Positions 1 to 7,312 of a DNA stretch of 18,242 nucleotides are shown one piece after another. The position numbers and the translations under genes are program-made. The DNA comes from Alphaproteobacteria bacterium UBA3002 (GTDB taxonomy: Bacteria > Pseudomonadota > Alphaproteobacteria > Rickettsiales > UBA3002), in NCBI GenBank assembly GCA_002346425.1, contig DDZS01000073.1:1-18242 (forward strand), given 5' to 3'. The notes under the pieces were generated by a model that saw only the letters and a list, made by a program, of their open reading frames with translations, searched no databases and was not told the DNA's origin. Every line of letters begins with the position of its first letter. Position 1 is the first letter of the stretch.

Positions 1-228
1 ATTCCTATGTTTGTTGACGTTTTGCTCAATGCGGTATGACAGATGTGTGATGTATTAAAATCGGGAGCGCGCAACAGAGCAACCACCTAGTGAGCCGAGA
101 AAAATCGACTCCAGGCTCAATGACATACCGATATTATTGACTTTGCGTCTATACCGTTTATCACAGTTATAACTGTTTATGATAATCAGTTAACCATTTC
201 AGATAAATAAATATGCGAGGCATAAGGC
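1..228. promoter_or_regulatory. Upstream region of the vWA/PP2C/kinase operon, with a palindrome
   Basis: No convincing gene is seen here and the stretch is A+T-rich. A perfect 12-bp palindrome (CAGTTA/TAACTG) lies at 164-175. An arm of it is repeated downstream as CAGTTAAC at 187-194, so AACTG (171-175) and CAGTT (187-191) also form a dyad. TTGACT at 137-142 could be a -35 element, but no good -10 sits at ideal spacing; TATGAT (178-183) and GATAAT (181-186) are alternatives. The cluster is placed where an operator or promoter of the operon starting at 229 would be expected. The assignment is inference from position and symmetry only. Confidence 0.35.
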
Positions 229-906
229 ATGGATGATTTTGAACAGCAGCCATTTAGTGATGCAGAATTTGCAGAAAACCCGGAACAACGCTGTCCGGTT
301 ATTTTGTTACTGGACACATCATATTCGATGAGCGGGGCTCCAATATCTCAACTAAATGAGGGGCTAGCTACGCTGCGGAAAGAATTGTTGGGCGATTCTA
401 TGGCATCCAAAAGGGTTGAGCTGGCAATGGTGACATTCGGCCCTGTAGAGAGGCGATCCGATTTTGCTACGGTGGATCACTTCTATCCTGAGGCGCTAGA
501 GGCTAATGGCGCCACTCCAATGGGAGATGCAATTTTAACGGGCTTGGATATGCTACGGGAACGCAAAGACCGCTATCGTGAAAATGGGGTGAAGTATTAC
601 AGACCTTGGGTATTTTTAATTACCGATGGCGCTCCAACGGATGACTGGGAGCAGGCAAAAAAGCGCGTTCATGAAGGTGAAGAGCGTAAAGAGTTCATGT
701 TTTATGCTGTCGGAGTCGAGGATGCGGATATGAATATATTGTCGGAAATTGCGACTCGACAACCGCTTAAACTCAAAGGGCTGGCATTTAAAGAGCTCTT
801 TCAATGGTTATCTAGTTCGCTTAGCGCGGTTTCCCAATCAAATCCGGGAGATCATGTGCAACTAGAGAATCCTGCCGCGCCTGACGGCTGGGCTATGGCT
901 GGATAG
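229..906 (+). CDS. TerY/YegL-like von Willebrand factor A domain protein
   Basis: This 225-residue protein is essentially one vWA domain. The metal-ion-dependent adhesion site is intact: D29-x-S31-x-S33, T96 in the ATPMGDAI segment, and D133 in LITDGAPTDDW. It has no signal peptide or membrane segment, so it is probably cytoplasmic. The sequence pattern resembles E. coli YegL and the TerY family. In such families the vWA protein is encoded beside a PP2C phosphatase and a protein kinase (the TerY-P triad described in comparative genomics of Ter systems), and exactly those two genes follow here. It is the first gene of the operon and the only one of the three with an ATG start. The role is probably metal-dependent protein binding or scaffolding in a phospho-signalling switch; the target is unknown. 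The family call is firm, the role is inferred. Confidence 0.85.
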   Translation: MDDFEQQPFSDAEFAENPEQRCPVILLLDTSYSMSGAPISQLNEGLATLRKELLGDSMASKRVELAMVTFGPVERRSDFATVDHFYPEALEANGATPMGDAILTGLDMLRERKDRYRENGVKYYRPWVFLITDGAPTDDWEQAKKRVHEGEERKEFMFYAVGVEDADMNILSEIATRQPLKLKGLAFKELFQWLSSSLSAVSQSNPGDHVQLENPAAPDGWAMAG

Positions 907-910
907 AGCT

Positions 911-1657
911 TTGGCTTGGCGTTGGGCGTCCGCATCTGACATTGGTACGTCGCACATACAATCAGACGATAAGTTGCAGGATGCCTATGTCGTATCACTC
1001 GTAAAAGAAAAATACATTTTTGCTTTAGTTTCAGATGGGGCTGGCAGCGCGCTCTATGGAAGAAACGGGGCTTGGATTGTTAGCCGTACATTTGCCGTTT
1101 TGTTTCGAGAATGGATAAATAATAACGACTGCCTACCTAACGAAAACGTAGTAGCTGATTGGATTGACAGCATAAGAGATCGAATCGGAGCCATAGCAAC
1201 TAATCGAGATACGACACCGAGACAGTTTGCAGCAACCTTAGCTGTATTAATGGTTTCTCCGAGCGAAATCATTACCGCGCATATTGGAGATAGTGCGATT
1301 GTTGGTCGCCGTGATTCTGAGTGGGAAGTGCTATGCTGGCCGGAAAACGGCGAATATGCCTCCACAACTTACTTTATAACCGATGAGCCTGAGCCTCGAT
1401 TAAACGTGGCGCGCTCCCCTATGGAATTTGACGCATTTGCATTGTTTTCGGATGGAGTTGGTGAATTGGCGCTCTCGCATACTGAAAACAAGGCACATAC
1501 GCCTTTTTTTGTGCCAATGATACGCCCGATAGATTCGGTTGAAACTCTTGGGCACTTAACCGACTTGTCTAGAAAATTGAAAACATATCTCGCCAGTCCT
1601 GCAGTTTGCGAGCGTACGGATGATGATAAAACATTAATTCTTATATCTGGAATCTAA
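911..1657 (+). CDS. PP2C-family serine/threonine protein phosphatase (YegK-like)
   Basis: The 248-residue protein has the PP2C motif order: S-D-I-G near residue 10 with QDA at 23-25, LVSDGAGS at 39-46, AHIGDS at 123-128, FSDGVGE at 179-185 and a C-terminal TDDDKT at 236-241. The aspartates that bind the two metal ions (D24, D42, D181 and D238 or D239) are present, so it should be catalytically competent. It starts with TTG at 911, four bases after the upstream stop; no ATG in a sensible place gives the conserved N-terminus. Together with the vWA gene and the following kinase it forms a three-gene cassette, where it would remove the phosphates the kinase adds. Since the kinase is broken here, its substrate may be gone. 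Confidence 0.82.
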   Translation: MAWRWASASDIGTSHIQSDDKLQDAYVVSLVKEKYIFALVSDGAGSALYGRNGAWIVSRTFAVLFREWINNNDCLPNENVVADWIDSIRDRIGAIATNRDTTPRQFAATLAVLMVSPSEIITAHIGDSAIVGRRDSEWEVLCWPENGEYASTTYFITDEPEPRLNVARSPMEFDAFALFSDGVGELALSHTENKAHTPFFVPMIRPIDSVETLGHLTDLSRKLKTYLASPAVCERTDDDKTLILISGI

Positions 1658-1659
1658 CT

Positions 1660-2157
1660 GTGAAGGAAATCGTTATCGACGGCAAACCAACTATGGTTGG
1701 CAAGTCTATCGGCAAAGGCGGTGAAGGCGAGGTTTTTGAGATAAAGGGCAATAGCGGCTTAGTCGTTAAAATTTACAACCCCAAGCTACGATCCGCCCGT
1801 GAAGATAAAGTATGTGCGATGGTTAAAGAAGGCCTTGCATCTAAAACTGAACTTATCGCATATCCTAGTGATATTGCTTTTGATAAGCACGGAAGTTTTG
1901 TTGGCTTTCTGATGCGCCTTGTGTCGGGCTATCGTCCGATTCATGAACTTTATAGCCCTAAATCGAGGCAAACACATTTTCAAAAGGCCGACTATCGCTT
2001 CATTATTCGTTCAGCGCTAAATGTAGCGCGTGCCATCGCTAACTCGATACGAATCGCTATTGCCTTTTTGACAGCACTCATTAATGAACTCTTCAACATT
2101 ATCCATTTGGGAGCGGTAAGTTTGGGTCGCAGAAGTCACGCTTTTCGGTGGCATTAA
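1660..2157 (+). pseudogene. Truncated serine/threonine protein kinase (YegI-like), N-terminal fragment
   Basis: The reading frame starts with GTG two bases after the PP2C stop. It shows a kinase N-lobe: a glycine-rich loop GKGGEGEV at residues 18-25 and the lysine of VVKIY at residue 37. Kinase-like sequence continues to about residue 127 (LNVARAIA), where the C-lobe should begin. After about base 2040 the frame runs into sequence that reads as a primase on the other strand, so the last 35-40 residues are unrelated. The catalytic HRD loop, the DFG segment and any C-terminal domain are missing, so it cannot be an active kinase. It looks cut by the rearrangement that joined two parts of the island. 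As the third gene of a vWA/PP2C/kinase triad it would have been the phosphorylating partner. Confidence 0.75.
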
Positions 2158-2697
2158 ACCTTTATCATACCACACTCGTGCACCAGCTAGAATCCAATTA
2201 AGTATTCCAGGCCATTCTGCGGTTAGCTTGTCTTTAAGGTGAGGGTCTTTTTCATCTTCGCTTATTTTAACATTAAATGGCACAACATGAACGCGACGCC
2301 ATATCCCATGATCTATGCCAGATATTTCGGGTAAATAGTTCATTAAAAATACGATCTTACATATCGGCAAGAACTCACGATTTTTCTCATGTAAGTTCCG
2401 CTCCCGCATCCTGTCTCCACCAGTAATTTGCTTTACGATTGCTTCATCAAGTTTCTCAGCTTTCTCAATCTCAGTCGTAACAACCAAGCGATTACGATCT
2501 AGCTCAACAAGATCATTGGATTTGTTGCTATGCGTTTTAAGAAACGCTTTTTTATTGGCTTGGATAGCATAGGTACCCATCATGTCTTGAATGGTTCGAA
2601 TCAGTGTAGACTTTCCATTCGATCAGTCGCCATGGAACATAAAGACACCTTGCTCACTCGTATGCCCAGTCAAACAATATCCGAAGATGCGCGTTAG
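2037..2697 (-). pseudogene. Decayed island/phage DNA primase-helicase, C-terminal ATPase part
   Basis: On the minus strand the frame reads RIFGYCLTGHTSEQGVF, then a Walker A region, then a helicase domain of the P4/D5-type primases: LVELDRNRLVVTTE, RMRERNLH, and the sensor segment NYLPEISGIDHGIWRRVHVV. The Walker A motif reads GD-stop-SNGKST. A TGA at 2623-2625 replaces what in this family is normally glycine (GGA to TGA is one change), so the main open stretch begins only at 2583. Upstream, a frameshift between about 2654 and 2700 separates it from the AlpA-like reading frame. The 3' end is lost: after EEFINECCQKGNSDSYRVS the frame enters kinase DNA near 2040. It cannot make a working helicase. 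These proteins start replication of excised islands, so autonomous replication of the element is probably lost. Confidence 0.8.
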
Positions 2698-3145
2698 CTA
2701 AATCAGTGAATGGGTCAATGCCTTTAGGTAAATCCCATTGCTCGGCAATACATCCATGGCTGTGCGCAGTTATGGCGTCGGTAATATCAAGAAATTCAGT
2801 AAACTTAGTTACCACATCACGCCCAAGCTTTTGCTCTAGGCTAGGCAGTCCCGTGCAAGGTTCCCCTGACGCTACTTTATCATAGGTAGCTTTCACTGAA
2901 GCAATTCGCTCAGAAACGTTATTATCTTTTGCAGCCTTGCAAATAGCTTTAACGAATAGTTCTGTCTCAGCTAAAGCCCAATTTCGACGTGCCAAAATTC
3001 CAGCGATATCCATTATTATTAATTGCCGGCAGCCTAAGCGCGTTTGCTTTGGGAATTCGTTACGATTGATAAGGTAATAAATTGTGGAGGTGGGAAGGCC
3101 GGTACGGTCTCTCACCTCTGGAAGTCGTAGGATTTTATCAGACAT
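2654..3145 (-). pseudogene. AlpA-type regulator fused by deletion to a primase remnant
   Basis: The start at 3145 is preceded by GGAG eight bases upstream; an in-frame ATG at 3157 overlaps that ribosome site and is less likely. The first 40 residues (KILRLPEV, then RTGLPTSTIYYLI and FPKQTRLG) are a typical AlpA/MerR-like helix-turn-helix, which in P4-type islands activates excision. The usual AlpA ending (AVGW and a following helix) is absent. After LGCR the protein continues with about 100 residues (ALAETELFVKAICKAAKD and on) that resemble no regulator; I read them as part of the neighbouring island primase or ATPase, without certainty. The frame ends at 2654, out of frame with the primase ATPase segment that overlaps it. 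An internal deletion plus a frameshift explains this. The helix-turn-helix part could still be expressed. Confidence 0.6.
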
Positions 3146-3235
3146 ATTTAACTCCATTAGTTGCTAATGAAGTCAGCTTAACTCTACGTTGAGCTTGCCC
3201 CTAGGATAAGAAAAAAGGGCTTATTTTTATTTTTC

Positions 3236-3811
3236 TTAGTCAGACAAATACTTTTTCAACTCAGTTTCCATGCAGAGTTCAGTTAAGTATGCCATATAGT
3301 CGCCTAACGAGACTGGACCGCTAGCGCTCTGATTCTTGAGAGCAATAAAATACTCCACCTCATCACAGAAGTCCTTACGTTTACTTAGCTTTGAAATATT
3401 CTTGTCGTGGTGTTCTGTAATGTCCGTTTCACAATTTGCTTTTAGCTGTTCTTTTACGTGCCTTCCACATTCCGCGATTAATCCATCATTTTCGTCGTTT
3501 GGAAGTCGTCCTGCTTCTACAAAAAAGCGCAACGCTATTGACCAACGTAATCCGTCGATATTTCTCCCCCTGGTTTCATCCAAATCCAAAAGGTACATTA
3601 ATAGTAAGAGCGTTTCTTTTGAGATTCGCTCTTTTGCAAGTATTTGGAGCAGCTTATCACGTTCGATTTTCAATGGGCGCGGAGCCTTGGTCATTTTCTT
3701 TTTGGCCTGTCGTTTTAATATGTCCTTTAGTAAAGATATTGCCGAGTAACGAGCGTCGTTTTTATCTTTAATAAATTGCTCGATAGCATCTATTTGCGCT
3801 TCATTATTCAT
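3236..3811 (-). CDS. Hypothetical protein, translationally coupled to the integrase
   Basis: I do not recognise this protein of about 191 residues. The start chosen is the ATG at 3811, which overlaps the integrase stop in ATGAATAA; an in-frame start six codons earlier (3829) lies inside the integrase gene and is possible. The protein is charged and largely helical in appearance, with lysine-rich stretches near residues 30-50 and again around 140-150, and no signal peptide or membrane segment. It lies directly downstream of the integrase on the same strand, so it is probably made from the same mRNA by termination-reinitiation. Its place between the integrase and the AlpA-like gene suggests a function tied to the island, such as recombination control, but nothing in the sequence proves this. 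Confidence 0.6.
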   Translation of the reverse strand: MNNEAQIDAIEQFIKDKNDARYSAISLLKDILKRQAKKKMTKAPRPLKIERDKLLQILAKERISKETLLLLMYLLDLDETRGRNIDGLRWSIALRFFVEAGRLPNDENDGLIAECGRHVKEQLKANCETDITEHHDKNISKLSKRKDFCDEVEYFIALKNQSASGPVSLGDYMAYLTELCMETELKKYLSD

Positions 3812-5003
3812 GCCCCACCTCCAGCCCAAGCTTGTCTAAATAATTGCCCCAGTCCTGCATCATCTTCGTGCGTTGCTCAATGAACTGGGCGCGATCATAC
3901 GCTTCGCCTAATGAATTTTTCTTGGCGTGTGCCAGTTGCAAATCGGCTATCTCGAACGGGTAGTTAAGACGCTCCTGCAAAGCGGTAAGCGCCAAGGCTC
4001 TAAAGCCGTGCCCGGTCATTTTGCCTTTATAGCCCATGCGATAAAGCGCCGCTAATATGGTATTGTTACTCATTGGCTTGCGAGGTTGAGTATGGCTGGC
4101 AAACACCCATTCACGGTGGCCGTTATATCCTTTTAGCTCTTCAAGTATCTGTAACGCCTGCTTAGATAGCGGGACGATGTGCGCCCGATTCATTTTCATG
4201 CGCTCTGCGGGTATAACCCACCGCTTGTTGTCCCACTCGATTTCATCCCAACGCATGTTAATGAGCTCACTCGTTCGTACAAAAGTGAGCATCATTAATT
4301 CAACGGCAAGGCGTGTGGGCTTATACATGCGAGCTTCGTTACGTTGAAGTGAGCAAATCAAGTCCGGCAGGTCTTTAATCTCAATCGCTGCGTGGTGCTC
4401 AGTCTTCTTATTTTTGAGAGCCCCCTGAATGTCGCGTGTTAAATCGCGCTCAGTTCTTCCAGTGATTACGGCATATCTGAAAATCTGGCTGCAATACTGG
4501 TTAATGCGTCGAGTCACTTCATAGACGCCCCGTGTTTCAATACTTCGGTATAAGCCGAGAAGCACTGGGGGAGTGATGTCACTAATCGGCAAAGAACCAA
4601 TGAGTGGAAAGACATCAACCTCAAGGCGGTTTATGATGGTGAAGCTGTATTTATCCGTCCACTCAGATTGCTTATGCTCATGCCATTCGCGCGCAATAGC
4701 CTCAAACGTGTTAGCGGCATTTTCCCCGCCAACGATCTTTGCATGTTTCTTCTCAAGCATTGGGTCAAAGCCTTGCGTGACCTTCTTATGTAACTGCTTG
4801 TGGGTATCGCGTGCTTCAACGAGCGTTATCTGCGGGTATTTTCCTAGCGTATATGTCTTTTCCTTGCCGTGGATACGGTAATTATAGCGCCAACTTTTGA
4901 CGCCTGTGCCTGTAACGTAGAGATAGAGCCCGTTTCCGTCTGGCAGCTTGTAAGGTTTTTCTTTAGCTTTTGCCGTCTTGCACTTTACATCTGTTAGCTT
5001 CAT
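3804..5003 (-). CDS. P4-type tyrosine recombinase (integrase)
   Basis: This 399-residue protein begins with the arm-type DNA-binding domain common to P4-like integrases (MKLTDVKCKTAKAKEKPYKL, then DGNGLYLYV and WRYNYRIHGK). A core-binding domain follows at about residues 100-200 and the catalytic domain lies at about 205-390. The catalytic residues are visible: R243 in FVRTSELINMRW, a lysine near 270, H332-G-F-R335, H359 in LAHAKKNSLGEAY, and the nucleophile Y369. It should be active. It is read away from tRNA-Asn, with its start 166 bases from the tRNA 3' end, the standard layout of an island integrated at a tRNA gene. Its stop overlaps the start of the next gene. Repeats upstream (5006-5054) may bind the protein itself. 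Confidence 0.93.
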   Translation of the reverse strand: MKLTDVKCKTAKAKEKPYKLPDGNGLYLYVTGTGVKSWRYNYRIHGKEKTYTLGKYPQITLVEARDTHKQLHKKVTQGFDPMLEKKHAKIVGGENAANTFEAIAREWHEHKQSEWTDKYSFTIINRLEVDVFPLIGSLPISDITPPVLLGLYRSIETRGVYEVTRRINQYCSQIFRYAVITGRTERDLTRDIQGALKNKKTEHHAAIEIKDLPDLICSLQRNEARMYKPTRLAVELMMLTFVRTSELINMRWDEIEWDNKRWVIPAERMKMNRAHIVPLSKQALQILEELKGYNGHREWVFASHTQPRKPMSNNTILAALYRMGYKGKMTGHGFRALALTALQERLNYPFEIADLQLAHAKKNSLGEAYDRAQFIEQRTKMMQDWGNYLDKLGLEVGHE

Positions 5004-5005
5004 GA

Positions 5006-5054
5006 GCGGGTATTTATCCTTCCATCCTTTGCGAATACCCTTATAAATACCCGC
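5006..5054. repeat. Inverted and direct repeats upstream of the integrase gene
   Basis: GCGGGTATTTAT (5006-5017) and ATAAATACCCGC (5043-5054) are a perfect 12-bp inverted repeat. The heptamer AATACCC also occurs at 5034-5040, so there are two direct copies 13 bases apart and one inverted copy. They start three bases upstream of the integrase start codon. Arm-type sites or an autoregulatory operator are likely readings; both are inferred. Confidence 0.6.
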
Positions 5055-5131
5055 AAACTGTTTGGCTTTCTTTGAAACTCATTAGAATTTCTTGTAAGCG
5101 AAAGCGCCTAAAACCCTTTGTATCATGAGGG

Positions 5132-5168
5132 GTTGCTGGAATCTATTGGAAGTTGTTGGAAGGTTAAG
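5132..5168. other. Probable attachment region next to the tRNA 3' end
   Basis: Three copies of GGAA, mostly within TTGGAA or CTGGAA, are spaced about 9-10 bases apart just outside the tRNA 3' end, between it and the integrase. The island must join the chromosome within or beside the tRNA 3' segment. I found no second copy of the tRNA 3' end in the window, so the other end of the element lies left of base 1 or was lost. The exact core cannot be set from this window. Confidence 0.4.
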
Positions 5169-5243
<75 letters not shown>

Positions 5244-5364
5244 ACACTCCCGCATTGGATTAGCGAAGGGGAAATGAAAATGCAACCCCTCAATGCAGCG
5301 ACGTGTGTGGATAGTGGCTGTCATCAAATCTTAACGTGATTTAAGCATTGCTTCGGCTATATCC

Positions 5365-6351
5365 ATGCCTATGAATCAGCATGTAACGCCACAATCATCC
5401 AAAGTAACATTAACCGACTCACGTCTGGAGGCCATGCTAAAGGCCGCGCAGGCTGGTGCCGAAGAAGCCCGTCGCTGGGGCGCGATCGCGCGCAGTGACG
5501 ATACGTCTGCGTTGCAGGTGGAGGTTAAAGCCCTACAATTGACCGATTTGCATGAGGGCGATGATCTGGTCACCGTAGCGGATCGTTTATGCGAAGCGAT
5601 TATCCTCGACAAATTAAATGCCTATCAAGAACTGCCATGCCTTGCCGAAGAAAGCGCCTCGGAAGTTAGCGATCAGATGACGCGTACTAAAAAACGTTGG
5701 GTGGTCGATCCGATTGATGGCACCAAGCCGTTCACCCAAGGCAAAGCCTATTATTCGCAAACGCTGGCCTATCAGGAAATGAATGCGAAGGGCGAATGGG
5801 AAACCAAAACCGCCGTGGTCGCGATTCCGGAATGCGATGAATATTATCTGGCCAATTCGCACGGCGCGTGGAAGGTGACGAATGGCAAGCTCTCTCCCTT
5901 GCAGAGACCTGCGTCTGAGCATAATGGCGCATTCAGCAGCATCAAGCAGGCGCTGGCGCATCATTGGGTGGAGCCGGCGATCTGGGTAAATGATAAAGAA
6001 AAAATGGCGGATATCTGGCGGCCGGCTTATGGCGAAAACATGGCCAATCTCGGCGATAAAGCATCGGCGAAATTTTCAACGGCGCATCAAATCTGCCGCC
6101 TGATCGATGGCGAAAATCAAGGCGTGGTGCTTCTGGGTGGGGCCGCGCATAACAATCCGTGGGATCATGATGCGGCGATGTTTATCGCGCAGCAGGCAGG
6201 GTGTCATCTTCTGGAAAGCAAGTTGCTGGGCGAAAAACTAGTCTCCATCGCCCGCACGCCGGAAGTTGCCCGCGCCGCGGAGATGATGACGCAGTCGACC
6301 TATCAGCAACAGCAGGCTGTTGCGCAGGGCAATACGCATTATCCGTTTTAA
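5365..6351 (+). CDS. Inositol-monophosphatase-family phosphatase (HisN/CysQ-like)
   Basis: This 328-residue protein carries the metal-binding motifs of the FIG/IMPase superfamily: E95-E96-S, WVVDPIDGTKPF at 112-123 (D115, D118) and WDHDAAMFIAQQAGC at 266-280. The enzyme removes phosphate from a small molecule using two or three Mg ions. Histidinol-phosphate (HisN) and 3'-phosphoadenosine 5'-phosphate (CysQ) are both possible substrates; motifs alone do not separate them, but the arrangement is closest to HisN-type proteins. An in-frame ATG at 5371 is an alternative start, and neither has a strong ribosome site. It has an unusually long N-terminal stretch of about 20 residues before the first helix. 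The gene is convergent with sua5, and the two stop codons overlap by three bases (6349-6350 shared plus one on each side). Confidence 0.85.
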   Translation: MPMNQHVTPQSSKVTLTDSRLEAMLKAAQAGAEEARRWGAIARSDDTSALQVEVKALQLTDLHEGDDLVTVADRLCEAIILDKLNAYQELPCLAEESASEVSDQMTRTKKRWVVDPIDGTKPFTQGKAYYSQTLAYQEMNAKGEWETKTAVVAIPECDEYYLANSHGAWKVTNGKLSPLQRPASEHNGAFSSIKQALAHHWVEPAIWVNDKEKMADIWRPAYGENMANLGDKASAKFSTAHQICRLIDGENQGVVLLGGAAHNNPWDHDAAMFIAQQAGCHLLESKLLGEKLVSIARTPEVARAAEMMTQSTYQQQQAVAQGNTHYPF

Positions 6352-7307
6352 CGATCCGCTGCCGCACGGCGCAAACGGTCGTTGATAGCCGCGCCAATGC
6401 CGGACTCCGGTATGGGCGCGACGGCAATACAGTTGTATCGCGGCTGGTCCAATTCACGCAAATAATCAAACAGGTTGGCGGCGGCTTCTGGCAGATCGCC
6501 TGAGAAGCTTAAGTTTTTGTCGCAGGGCATCTCGCCGAAGCCGAGCAGTGCTTCGCCTGCGCGTTTTTCTCGGGCGTTGAGGCGCACAGGCAGGCTAGGT
6601 GCATAATGCGAGGTGAGCAGGCCGGGGGATTTGAGTGCCGTCTCGTCACCCCGGCGCAGGCATGGGTCCATTGTTACCGTCGGCTGGATACTGGCCTTCG
6701 CCGGAGTGACAGAGACTAGTGTGTCTTCGCTAATGCTACCCGGTCGTAACACGCGTGGGGTGTCGCCGGTGCAATCGACGACGGTTGATTCCAGTCCGAT
6801 CTGGCACGCGCCACCATCGAGGATTAGTAAATCGCTGTCGGCAAATTCTTCTGCCACATGAGCGGCGCGTGTTGGGGAGAGGCGGCCAGAGCGGTTGGCG
6901 CTGGGGGCGGCGAGGCCGCCGTCGAAGGCGTCGATCAGTGCGTGCGCTATCGGGTGCGCCGGGCAGCGCATGGCGAGCGTGTCGCCGCCCGCGCTCACCG
7001 AAGGAGCGATGGGACACTCGGCCCTTTTAGGCAAAATCAGCGTTAGCGCGCCGGGCCAGAAAGCCTCGCTAAGCGCTTGAGCAAGCGCGTTCCACGTCAC
7101 ATAACGCTGCGCCATGGCGGCATTGGCCACATGCACGATAAGCGGATTGTGCGACGGGCGGCCTTTGAGGCGGTAAATTTGTTGAACATTCGTTTCGTCA
7201 CAGGCATTGGCCGCAAGGCCGTATACCGTTTCCGTCGGCATCGCAACGAGTTCGCCGCGCCTGAGGGCGGTGAGGGCATCAGCGATGGATGTGGACAGAG
7301 TGGGCAT
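6348..7307 (-). CDS. sua5: L-threonylcarbamoyladenylate synthase (Sua5/TsaC type)
   Basis: The enzyme makes threonylcarbamoyl-AMP from threonine, bicarbonate and ATP for the t6A modification of tRNAs reading ANN codons. The start at 7307 gives 319 residues beginning just before PTETVYGLAANA (24-35); the open frame extends further but into the parA-like gene. Visible signatures are KGRPSHNPLIVHV (48-60), GALTLILPKR (86-95), PSANRSG (135-141) and the C-terminal Sua5 domain (about 240-319) ending in AINDRLRRAA. Residues 200-221 are encoded by a 66-bp palindromic repeat inserted in frame between the two domains, immediately before the conserved linker SPGLLTSHYAP. It is divergent from the parA-like gene, with 69 bases between the two starts. 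Confidence 0.93.
   Translation of the reverse strand: MPTLSTSIADALTALRRGELVAMPTETVYGLAANACDETNVQQIYRLKGRPSHNPLIVHVANAAMAQRYVTWNALAQALSEAFWPGALTLILPKRAECPIAPSVSAGGDTLAMRCPAHPIAHALIDAFDGGLAAPSANRSGRLSPTRAAHVAEEFADSDLLILDGGACQIGLESTVVDCTGDTPRVLRPGSISEDTLVSVTPAKASIQPTVTMDPCLRRGDETALKSPGLLTSHYAPSLPVRLNAREKRAGEALLGFGEMPCDKNLSFSGDLPEAAANLFDYLRELDQPRYNCIAVAPIPESGIGAAINDRLRRAAADR
6645..6710. repeat. 66-bp palindromic repeat inserted in frame within sua5
   Basis: Bases 6645-6670 (GTCACCCCGGCGCAGGC and on) are the inverted complement of 6685-6710 at 20 of 26 positions. The pattern matches the widespread proteobacterial intergenic palindromes of the type GTCATTCCCGCGAAAGCGGGAAT. It is exactly 22 codons long, open in the sua5 frame, and encodes VTPAKASIQ...MDPCLRRGD, a peptide commonly produced when this repeat type is translated. 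Family sua5 genes normally lack this stretch. Confidence 0.8.
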
Positions 7308-7312
7308 GCGTA

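Noticed and set aside
32..130. Distant inverted repeat CGGTATG (32-38) and CATACCG (124-130)
   Set aside because: Seven bases at this distance are expected by chance and no other feature supports them.
3160..3235. Classical terminator after the unknown gene
   Set aside because: Only an A/T-only inverted repeat (AAGAAAAA/TTTTTCTT) is present, too weak to call.
3336..3771. Two plus-strand open frames within the unknown gene and two more within the integrase
   Set aside because: They are antisense to better-supported genes, with no ribosome sites and no recognisable protein pattern.
1..5168. A second copy of the tRNA-Asn 3' end as the other island end
   Set aside because: I searched for the T-arm and acceptor sequence by eye and found none, so the island's left limit is not in the window.
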